This document shows, in pieces, positions 41,775 to 48,059 of a DNA stretch of 48,059 bases. Source of the stretch: Teichococcus aerophilus (GTDB lineage: Bacteria > Pseudomonadota > Alphaproteobacteria > Acetobacterales > Acetobacteraceae); NCBI RefSeq assembly GCF_014490485.1, contig NZ_JACTVA010000042.1:1-48059 (forward strand), read 5' to 3'. The translations under genes and the position numbers were made by a program. The first letter of the stretch is position 1, and each line of letters opens with the position of its first letter. The notes beneath the pieces are model-generated. The model saw only the letters and a program-made list of their open reading frames with translations. It was not told where the DNA came from and ran no database searches.

Positions 41775-42028
41775 TTGGACCGGATACGGCAGGCTGCCGA
41801 GGCTGCCAGGGCGTACAGCACCGAACTGGAGGTCGTGAAGTTGCCGGAAGCAAGCGCGACTTCATGCTTCTGCCGCGACGCTGGGTGGTCGAGCGGTCCT
41901 TTGCCTGGGCCACCTGCTTTTGGCAGTTAGTGAAGGACTACGAGCGCTACGCCACCACGCTTGCCCATCTCCATCTCGTCGCCTGCATCATGCTCAAGCA
42001 AGCCGCTCAACTTGCCGCAGGTCCATAA
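41775..42028 (+). pseudogene. IS5-family transposase, C-terminal remnant
   Basis: The plus strand reads AAEAARAYSTELEVVKLPEA in one frame and then, after a shift, RDFMLLPRRWVVERSFAWAT, LVKDYERYATTLAHLHLVAC and KQAAQLAAG to a TAA at 42026-42028. The RRWVVERSFAW block is the C-terminal catalytic Glu region of IS5/ISL2-type transposases. The N-terminal part is missing. Together with the integrase pseudogene it shows a decayed mobile-element zone. Confidence 0.8.
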
Positions 42029-42133
42029 CGGCCTCTGGCGCTCTAACGAAGGCATTTTTCTAGGGGCCTTCCGTTCCGTATCCCAAGCTTGAATCCGGCG
42101 GACGCAGGGAGAGGGTACATAGAGCGGACAGAG

Positions 42134-42742
42134 CTAATCACACGACTTGTCGCCCAGCAGTAGTCGGGCTGCGTCACGAATGGCTCCGCCGATCCGCCTG
42201 TCAGACGTGGCTTGCGCCATTACGATCACGCCCTGGATAAGCGCAAGAATCTGAAGGACAGTTTTCTCAGAATTGGCCAAACCCAAAGGCGCGATGAGGC
42301 CGGTGACCAGCTTATCCAGGTTTTCAAAATAGGTATCGATCATCGCCTGTATTTCGGGGGTATCTGCCTCCGGACCGAACTCGGCCAAACCCTTTACGAA
42401 GGGACATCTACGGAACGGACGTTCCTGAAAGGATGCCTCGAGTGCATCGAATATCGCCAGCACTCGCTCAACGGGGGACAGGCCCGGACGCTCGGTCCTG
42501 GTGACGAGCATCTGCATCCAGACCCTGGCTTGACTGCGAAGATAGTCAGTAATCAGACACGCCTTAGATGGAAAATGCTTGTAGAAGGTCATCTTGGCAA
42601 CGCCGCTTTCGGCGATGATCCGGTCGATTCCTACAGTGTGGATGCTGCGCCGATAGAATAGCTCAGACGCGGTTCTCCGGATGCGCTCCCTTGGAGGGAG
42701 ATCGGCAAACGGTTGGTCGTCAAGATTGGTCAGTTCTTGCAT
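42134..42742 (-). CDS. TetR-family transcriptional regulator
   Basis: A 202-residue repressor. Helix-turn-helix at residues about 20-65: IRRTASELFYRRSIHTVGID then ESGVAKMTFYKHFPSKACLI. The rest is a helical ligand domain with CPFVKGLAEFG. It is divergent from an SDR gene across a 128-bp region holding a perfect palindrome at 42820-42833. It probably represses both itself and the SDR until a small inducer binds. Confidence 0.93.
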   Translation of the reverse strand: MQELTNLDDQPFADLPPRERIRRTASELFYRRSIHTVGIDRIIAESGVAKMTFYKHFPSKACLITDYLRSQARVWMQMLVTRTERPGLSPVERVLAIFDALEASFQERPFRRCPFVKGLAEFGPEADTPEIQAMIDTYFENLDKLVTGLIAPLGLANSEKTVLQILALIQGVIVMAQATSDRRIGGAIRDAARLLLGDKSCD

Positions 42743-42819
42743 GGCATCGCCTTCATGATCTTTACATAATGGTGCCGCCCTTGGATGGACAGGGCAGTAA
42801 TCTGCGCGCTTGTAAATAC

Positions 42820-42833
42820 AGACAGGTCTGTCT
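42820..42833. promoter_or_regulatory. TetR-type operator palindrome
   Basis: AGACAG-GT-CTGTCT, perfect arms with a 2-bp centre, in the form commonly seen before TetR/SDR pairs. It lies 78 bp upstream of the tetR-like start and 37 bp upstream of the SDR start, next to a TATATG -10-like stretch. Confidence 0.75.
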
Positions 42834-42870
42834 ATATGGCGGTCATTGTAGATTGTCGATTGGATTCGAA

Positions 42871-43749
42871 ATGCGCAGCAAGGTAGTGGTTGTCACCGGC
42901 GCGAGCAGCGGTTTTGGGAAGCTCACGGTGTTGGAACTCGTGCGGCAGGGACATACTGTCGTCGCGACGATGCGCGACATCGACGGCCGCAATAGCACGG
43001 TCCGGGATGAATTGATCGAGACCGCGAAGGCAGACGGGAACCCTCTGCAAGTCCTCGAGATGGACGTCGCCAGCGATGCGTCGGTCGCAGCGGCTATCGC
43101 CAGCGTGATCGCGCAGCACGGTCGAATCGACGTGCTGGTCAATAACGCAGGGCTGATGCCCATAGGCGTAACGGAGGCCTATACGACCGCCGACGTCGAG
43201 CGATTGTTCGCGGTCAACGTCTTCGGCGCCGTCCGTACCGATCGCGCTGTCCTCCCCCACATGCGTGCCGCCGGCAGCGGGCTCCTCGTGCAGGTCACGT
43301 CGCTGATGGGCCGATTCACCATCCCGTTCTTCGGCGTCTATGCCGCAAGCAAGTTCGCACTCGAGGCGCTTGTCGAAACCTATCGCTACGAACTCAGTAG
43401 CTTCGGGATCGATTCGGTGATCGTCGAGCCGGGCCCTTTCCCCAGTAACCTTATCGCGTCCAGCCCGCAGCCATCTGATAGCGCAGTGCTGGCAGCCTAT
43501 GGCGAGGTCGCGGCGATCCCGGGCCAGATCAAGGCCCATGCCGATCAGCAGTTCGATCCCGCTAACCCGCCGCGTCCGCAGCTGGTCGCTGATGCAATCG
43601 CGAAACTGGTCGCGGCGACCGAGCGGCGTCCGCTGCGCACGGTCGTTATGCCCGAAGGGCTGGATTACGGCGTCCAGCACATCAACGACGCAGTCGCGCC
43701 CATCCAGAACGGCGTCCTGAAAGCAATGGGCATGGAAGCCATGATCTGA
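42871..43749 (+). CDS. SDR-family oxidoreductase
   Basis: A 292-residue short-chain dehydrogenase. TGASSGFG at about residues 9-16 binds the cofactor, LVNNAG follows, and YAASKFALEALVETYRYEL holds the catalytic Tyr and Lys, with Ser in VTSLMGRF. PGPFPSNLI is the loop after the active site. The length and the IDVLVNNAGLMPIGVTEAYT block resemble the SDR proteins of unknown substrate that pair with TetR regulators. Start ATG 42871 is 14 bp after the longer in-frame alternatives lose homology. Confidence 0.9.
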   Translation: MRSKVVVVTGASSGFGKLTVLELVRQGHTVVATMRDIDGRNSTVRDELIETAKADGNPLQVLEMDVASDASVAAAIASVIAQHGRIDVLVNNAGLMPIGVTEAYTTADVERLFAVNVFGAVRTDRAVLPHMRAAGSGLLVQVTSLMGRFTIPFFGVYAASKFALEALVETYRYELSSFGIDSVIVEPGPFPSNLIASSPQPSDSAVLAAYGEVAAIPGQIKAHADQQFDPANPPRPQLVADAIAKLVAATERRPLRTVVMPEGLDYGVQHINDAVAPIQNGVLKAMGMEAMI

Positions 43750-43837
43750 CGGTCAGCCTCATCGTCCGAGAATGGCTGTGGTCGGATGGAATGAATGTGC
43801 CGGCCAGGGACGCGCTATGAATGGGAAGCGGGCATCC

Positions 43838-44281
43838 TCAGTAGGTCTTCATGGCCAAATGAGGGATGCCCGCATCCATAAACTCTGAACCGAATGCGAC
43901 GAACCCGAGCTTCTCGTAGAGCCCAATCTTGTCGGTCTGCGCTGTCAGGTAGAAGCGAACAATACCGCCCTTCCGGCAAAACTCCATGGCTGCGCTCATC
44001 ATCTTGCGTGCGATGCCCTGTCCGCGATGTTCAAGGCACACAGCGACCCGGCCGATCTTCGCATGCTCCGGGGTGAAGACAACTCGCAACGTCCCAACAA
44101 GTTCACCTTCGTATAAGGCGATGTAATGGGTCGCGCCCGGATCGTACTCATCGATCTCCTCTTCTACGGGAACGCCTTGCTCCACTACGAAAACCTTGTG
44201 GCGGAGTTCCAGCGCCGCTTTACCGAGCGTCGAAGAGGCGGGCACGCGGATGACGCAGACTTCTGACGGTGTCGGTAACAT
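43838..44281 (-). CDS. GNAT-family N-acetyltransferase (ElaA-like)
   Basis: A 147-residue acetyltransferase. The acyl-CoA-binding motif is RGQGIARKMM in RVAVCLEHRGQGIARKMMSA, preceded by the beta strand LVGTLRVVF and followed by FYLTAQTDKIGLYEKLGFVA. The N-terminal LRHKVFVVEQGVPVEEEIDE is typical of ElaA-type GNATs. Substrate unknown. ATG 44281 follows GGAGAG. The 294 bp beyond it (44282-44575) show no gene. Confidence 0.88.
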   Translation of the reverse strand: MLPTPSEVCVIRVPASSTLGKAALELRHKVFVVEQGVPVEEEIDEYDPGATHYIALYEGELVGTLRVVFTPEHAKIGRVAVCLEHRGQGIARKMMSAAMEFCRKGGIVRFYLTAQTDKIGLYEKLGFVAFGSEFMDAGIPHLAMKTY

Positions 44282-44575
44282 GCACTCTCTCCTTCAGCTC
44301 CCGCCCCTACCAGCGGTTGCGGATGGTATTGCCGCAAATCTGCCGGGCGAAAAGGTGAGACCGGATGCCATCGGCTATTTCGTCCGAAAAGAAGGAACAT
44401 CGGGCGGAATGGCGTGGAGGGCCAGTTGTCCTGCTTTGCGCCCATTTCAGGTAGCCACCAAGCACCGCTGTGTTCCCGGAAGCGGACGGACCTGCCCAGG
44501 CGGCTTATCTGCAAACAGGTTGGACGGACCCACGGGCGGGCGGCCGACGCTCTGGCCGCCCCGTGCTCCGTCGCA

Positions 44576-45289
44576 TCAGGCGCCGAAGCCGCCGTCGATC
44601 GTGTGCATCGCCCCGGTCACGAAGCCCGCCTCCGGCCCTGCCAGCCAAGCGACCATCCCCGCCACGTCCTCGGGCCGCCCGTGACGCTTGATGGCCATGA
44701 CGGCGTGCTGGATGTCCTTCATCGGCCCGTCCGCCGGGTTCAGGTCCGTGTCAATCGGTCCGGGCTGCACGACGTTCACCGTGATCCCACGCGGACCGAA
44801 ATCCCGCGCCAGCCCTCGCGCCATGCCCTGCAGCGCCGACTTGCTCATCGCGTAGGCGCTGAGGCCCGGAAAGGGAATTCGATCGCCGTTGACGGAGCCA
44901 ATCACGATGATCCGCCCGCCCTCTGGCATTCGCCGTGCCGCCTCGACCGCGGCATGGTAAGGCGCGGCCACGTTCACTCGGATGAGCCGGTCCACCGCGT
45001 CAGGATCCTGCTCGAGCGGGTCGCCGAAGGCGCCGACCCCCGCGTTCACCACCAGCACGTCTAGCGGCCCGCTATCCCGCACCCGTGCGATCACCGCGTC
45101 CCGGTCGGCGCTGTCTGTCACCACCGCCGTGCTGCCGGTTTCGGCCGCTACCCGCTCCGCTGCTTCACGCGAACCGGCATAGGTGAAGGTCACCGCCGCG
45201 CCATCTGCTGCAAAACGCCACACGATCGCCGCCCCAATGCCCCGGCTGCCACCGAGCACCAGAACGGACTTACCTTGAAAACTACCCAC
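44576..45289 (-). CDS. SDR-family oxidoreductase, BdcA-like
   Basis: A 237-residue short-chain dehydrogenase close to BdcA (YjgI), which in E. coli is a cyclic-di-GMP-linked biofilm-dispersal factor. Seen: LGGSRGIGAAIVWRFAADGA, LVVNAGVG, YAMSKSALQGMARGLARDFG with catalytic Tyr-Lys, Ser in IVIGSVNGD and PGPIDTDLNPADGP. The divergent TetR gene next to it matches the E. coli bdcA-bdcR arrangement. Whether it affects biofilm here is inference. Confidence 0.85.
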   Translation of the reverse strand: MGSFQGKSVLVLGGSRGIGAAIVWRFAADGAAVTFTYAGSREAAERVAAETGSTAVVTDSADRDAVIARVRDSGPLDVLVVNAGVGAFGDPLEQDPDAVDRLIRVNVAAPYHAAVEAARRMPEGGRIIVIGSVNGDRIPFPGLSAYAMSKSALQGMARGLARDFGPRGITVNVVQPGPIDTDLNPADGPMKDIQHAVMAIKRHGRPEDVAGMVAWLAGPEAGFVTGAMHTIDGGFGA

Positions 45290-45358
45290 GGGAGGTTCCT
45301 TGAGATTTAATGTAGTTGTCGATACATAAATCCGACAGCGGACGCCTCGTCAAGGAGT

Positions 45359-45378
45359 TTTGTAATAGTGACTACAAA
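45359..45378. promoter_or_regulatory. Palindrome overlapping the TetR start codon
   Basis: TTTGTA and TACAAA form perfect 6-bp arms with an 8-bp spacer. The GTG start at 45368 is inside the spacer. A second imperfect TGTA...TACA pair lies near 45311-45326, closer to the divergent SDR. These are candidate autorepression sites. Confidence 0.5.
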
Positions 45379-45958
45379 TATATCGCGCCCGCGGGGGCGC
45401 CCGCGCCGCTTCGACCCGGAGCAAGCCGTCGCCACTGCTCAGCGCCTCTTCCACGCTCGCGGCTACGATGCCGTCAGCGTCGCCGACATCACTGAAGCGC
45501 TTGGCATCAATCCGCCCAGTTTCTACGCCGCCTTCGGCAGCAAGGCTGCACTCTATGCCCGCACCCTCTGCCGCTACACCGGTACAGAAGGTGTTCCGTT
45601 GACCGAGATCCTGCGGCCCGGGCGCCCCGTGGCTGAGGCTCTCTCGGCCGTGCTGGAGGATTCTGCCCGGCGCTATGGGGCCAACCCTGCCGCAGCTGGC
45701 TGCCTCGTCATCGAGGGTGCCCGCTGCAACGACCCCGATGCGCGAAACGCCGCCCGTGTCTTGACCACCGCCGCCGAGGACACAATCCGTCGCTTCGTTG
45801 CCGCCACCCACCCAGAGGCGGCCGGGCGGCTGGCAGACTATGTTGTCACGGTGATGGTCGGCCTCTCCACCATAGCTCGTGAGGGTTACGGCCTTGACCG
45901 CCTCCTCGCGACCGCTCGCCTTGCTAGCCTAGCCCTCGAGCAGGCGCTGCGCACCTAG
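45368..45958 (+). CDS. TetR-family transcriptional regulator (BdcR-like)
   Basis: A 196-residue repressor. RGRPRRFDPEQAVATAQRLF starts the HTH domain and DITEALGINPPSFYAAFGSK is the recognition helix region, the form found in BdcR/ComR-type regulators. The C-terminal region has GCLVIEGARCN, the Cys-containing pattern of this subgroup. Start GTG 45368 follows AAGGAG. It likely controls the divergent BdcA-like gene. The 307 bp after it (45959-46265) show no gene. Confidence 0.9.
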   Translation: MTTNISRPRGRPRRFDPEQAVATAQRLFHARGYDAVSVADITEALGINPPSFYAAFGSKAALYARTLCRYTGTEGVPLTEILRPGRPVAEALSAVLEDSARRYGANPAAAGCLVIEGARCNDPDARNAARVLTTAAEDTIRRFVAATHPEAAGRLADYVVTVMVGLSTIAREGYGLDRLLATARLASLALEQALRT

Positions 45959-46265
45959 GCGTCCCACTGAAGAGCACCGCTTCAGCCGTAGGAGATATGC
46001 TAATCGGAGCGCACCCCTGACCGGTCACCTACTGCTACCAACCCAGTAGCGGTTTTTCAAAAGGTCTGCCAGCAGCTGCCATTCCGCCCGCGGCTCAGGC
46101 TTGGTAGGTCGACTTGGCGCCCATTGCCGTCCTTCGCGTCGTGACACCGGATGCCTGAATCGGACATACTACCCGTGTCTGGATGGCCTCGCGGCGCGAA
46201 GGGCCACCGTTCTGCGAGTGACTGATAGCTGCGTGAGCCCGTGTACTCCGCTGGCTCGTAACAGA

Positions 46266-46997
46266 TCAGACCTGCCGCATCCCACCATCGACACATAGTT
46301 CAGCGCCCGCGATGAAGCTCGCCTCGTCGCTGAGGAGAAATAGCGCTGCCGCCGCAACTTCCTCCGGGCGCGCCATCCGGCCGAGCGGGATCTGTCCAAC
46401 AAGGGCCGCGCGCACCTCATCCGTCGTGGCCTCCATCATCGCCGTATCCGTGGGGCCCGGGCTGACGACGTTCACGCGGATGCCGCGCGGCGCTAGTTCG
46501 GCGGTCCAGGTGCGCGCGTAGGAGCGCAGGGCCGCCTTGGTGGCAGCATAGGTGCCATAGTGGGGAATGCCCGCCACGTCCGCGATCGACCCGATGAGCA
46601 CGGCCGAGCTGCCCTCGTTCATGGCGCCGACCGCCGCATGGAAGGCGAGAACGGGGCCGCGCACATTGACCAGGAAGTGCTGATCGACATGTTCCGGCGT
46701 CTCCTCGGTCAGCATTGCCGGTTCGGAGATCCCGGCATTGAGCACCAGCGCGTCGATACGGCCATGCGCGTCCCGCACCGCAGCGACGGCTTCCGCCACA
46801 TCTTGCGCCACGCTGGCATCCGCGACGAGGCCGCGTGCTCCTCGGCCGATTGTAGCGGCGGCGGCATCCACTGTCTCGGCACGGCGCCCGGTGAGAAACA
46901 CCGTCGCGCCCTCGGCTGCTAGCCGCTGGGCGGTGGCCAGGCCGATGCCACTCGCGCCACCTACCACCAACGCCACCTTGTTCAACATCCGCGCCAT
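46266..46997 (-). CDS. SDR-family oxidoreductase
   Basis: A 243-residue short-chain dehydrogenase. VVGGASGIGLATAQRLAAEG binds the cofactor, LVLNAGISEP follows, and YGTYAATKAALRSYARTWTA has catalytic Tyr and Lys, with Ser in LIGSIADVAG. The end SFIAGAELCVDGGMRQV is the usual classical-SDR tail. ATG 46997 is preceded by GGAG at good spacing; ATG 46988 is an alternative. It is divergent from an HxlR gene. Confidence 0.92.
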   Translation of the reverse strand: MARMLNKVALVVGGASGIGLATAQRLAAEGATVFLTGRRAETVDAAAATIGRGARGLVADASVAQDVAEAVAAVRDAHGRIDALVLNAGISEPAMLTEETPEHVDQHFLVNVRGPVLAFHAAVGAMNEGSSAVLIGSIADVAGIPHYGTYAATKAALRSYARTWTAELAPRGIRVNVVSPGPTDTAMMEATTDEVRAALVGQIPLGRMARPEEVAAAALFLLSDEASFIAGAELCVDGGMRQV

Positions 46998-47029
46998 CGC
47001 CGTCTCCAGTTCATCAACGATAGCGGTCT

Positions 47030-47048
47030 AGATATACAGAGTGTATCT
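47030..47048. promoter_or_regulatory. Near-perfect palindrome, candidate HxlR operator
   Basis: AGATATACAGA followed by GTGTATCT pairs with one mismatch across a 3-bp centre. It is 33 bp upstream of the divergent SDR start and 33 bp upstream of the HxlR start, so equally placed for both promoters. Confidence 0.65.
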
Positions 47049-47080
47049 GGTAGCAAGAACGCACTTTGGATAGCCTAGAT

Positions 47081-47473
47081 ATGGCCAACGATACCGACCT
47101 CGAAGTCCTCTCCTCTTGCGCCCTGTCCAACATGGCGCGCGTGCGCCCCGTGCTGGACAAGATCGCAGACAAGTGGACCATCCTGATCCTCACGGTGCTC
47201 TGCCCAAAGCCTTCGCGCTTTAACGAGATCAAGCGGCGCCTTGATGGCATCACCCACAAAGCCCTTGCGGACGCACTGAAGCGCCTGGAGCGGAACGGGC
47301 TGGTGACGCGGACTGTGCTGCCGACGGCGCCGATTGGCGTGGAGTACGCCATCACGCCACTAGGGCACTCTCTGCGTCATCCCTTCGAGGCGCTCTGTGG
47401 TTGGGCACTGGCGCATGGCGACGCAATCAATGACGCCCGCACTGCATATGACCGCGCCAGACAGGCCGAGTAG
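47081..47473 (+). CDS. HxlR-family transcriptional regulator
   Basis: A 130-residue winged-helix regulator. The IADKWTILILTVLCPKPSRF block, then FNEIKRRLDGITHKALADAL and GVEYAITPLGHSL, are the HxlR signature. HxlR proteins sense redox or electrophile stress and usually control a neighbouring oxidoreductase; one Cys (CALSN) near residue 14 and another in VLCPKP are present. ATG 47081 was chosen; a TTG at 47066 would add five residues. Confidence 0.92.
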   Translation: MANDTDLEVLSSCALSNMARVRPVLDKIADKWTILILTVLCPKPSRFNEIKRRLDGITHKALADALKRLERNGLVTRTVLPTAPIGVEYAITPLGHSLRHPFEALCGWALAHGDAINDARTAYDRARQAE

Positions 47474-47576
47474 GCTTTGCGGCTCATTCTCCAGGAATTG
47501 AACTAGTGTAGGGGCCGACCGCCCAAGCCTTGTGTTGGGAGCGGCGGTGGCTAATCCTGGCGGATTAGTTGAACGC

Positions 47577-47882
47577 CTATTCGGTCCCCTGCGCTTTCTG
47601 CACCGCGTCCAGCACCGCCTCATGCGCCGCCAGGATCCGCCGCAGCGTAGGCTTCCCTTTGTCGCTGGCTTCGGCGATGCCCTCGTGCATGTCCTCGATG
47701 CCTGTTGTCAGCTGTTCGGCCAAGCCAGAGAGCCTTTCCTGCAGCTGCTCCTCGTCATCCTTGAGCTCAGCCTTCCAGATCGCCAGAACGCGAGAGAGTT
47801 CGGTGGCAGCGCGCTCGGGTGGGACACCCGCTTGCAGCAGCTTGATGAGGGGGGCCAGGTCAGCAGCAGGGGAGCGGGACAT
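47577..47882 (-). CDS. Small hypothetical coiled-coil protein
   Basis: A 101-residue protein, mostly alpha-helical and acidic, with heptad-like content in KAELKDDEEQLQERLSGLAE. I do not recognise a family. The codon pattern is normal for the region. It stands alone; the bases after 47882 to the window end show no gene. Confidence 0.55.
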   Translation of the reverse strand: MSRSPAADLAPLIKLLQAGVPPERAATELSRVLAIWKAELKDDEEQLQERLSGLAEQLTTGIEDMHEGIAEASDKGKPTLRRILAAHEAVLDAVQKAQGTE

Positions 47883-48059
47883 ACACAGGAAGATAGGTCT
47901 GCAGACCTTGGGTGGCTAGGCGACGAGCCTGCTCTGGGAATAGCGTAGGAAGATACGCCCTCTAGCAGGCACTCCCAGATACTCCACTCGAGAGCAAATC
48001 TCCTGCTTTCCGCTCAGGTGCAGAGTTGTGTCCTATCTTCCGGATCGCCCCGACAAGCC

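Overview
The window is high-GC DNA with tightly overlapping operons. Its core gene families (peptide ABC importer, amidase-type serine hydrolases, paired flavin oxidases, TonB/FecB iron uptake) point to an alphaproteobacterium, most likely in Acetobacteraceae (Roseomonas-like). This is inferred from protein resemblance, not from a marker gene. No rRNA, tRNA or CRISPR array was seen.

Region 1 (1-12.0 kb) looks like chromosomal metabolism. It holds the tail of a CitE/HpcH-type lyase, a five-gene Dpp/Opp peptide ABC importer whose genes all overlap, a D-aminopeptidase-like serine hydrolase directly downstream, an AraC regulator with a LysE exporter, a ComB-like phosphatase, a DMT exporter and an Ada-type regulator. 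Region 2 (12.4-14.0 kb) holds a mazEF toxin-antitoxin pair with a perfect palindromic operator, a strong hairpin and an IS6-family transposase remnant.

Region 3 (14.0-20.6 kb) is a cassette-like array. Three modules, each a divergent regulator/enzyme or regulator/efflux pair (MFS+monooxygenase/LysR, SDR/AraC, MarR/SDR), are bounded by four copies of a related ~55-120 bp repeat in one orientation. Region 4 (21.1-30.9 kb) is a defence island: a LA2681-type HEPN protein, a PIN protein with an XRE-ImmA/IrrE regulator, and a divergent five-gene type III CBASS operon. That operon encodes a CD-NTase, a HORMA protein, a TRIP13-like ATPase, a SLOG/deoxyribosyltransferase-like effector, and a DEDDh exonuclease fused to a DUF6429-like domain. 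A RelA/SpoT-type synthetase converges on it. The island ends in a ParB gene cut by an IS1595-family element, which is itself frameshifted and has no visible target duplication.

Region 5 (31.7-39.9 kb) returns to very GC-rich chromosomal genes: a FecB-type binding protein, a TonB siderophore receptor with a Fur-box-like site, two divergent FAD-dependent amine/amino-acid oxidases around a long hairpin, a GcvA-like LysR and a NylB-like hydrolase. Region 6 (40.0-42.1 kb) is a decay zone with a secreted protein split by an amber codon, a 9-bp tandem repeat, a twice-frameshifted tyrosine recombinase and an IS5-family remnant. Region 7 (42.1-47.9 kb) has three more divergent regulator/SDR pairs (TetR, TetR, HxlR), each with a palindromic operator candidate, plus a GNAT acetyltransferase and a small coiled-coil protein.

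Functionally, the 5' operon and the oxidase/hydrolase cluster suggest scavenging of peptides and D-amino acids or amines. Regions 2-4 are horizontally acquired defence and stress cargo. The strongest candidate for an under-described system is the CBASS variant with its unusual effector and fused exonuclease, followed by the repeat-bounded cassette array.
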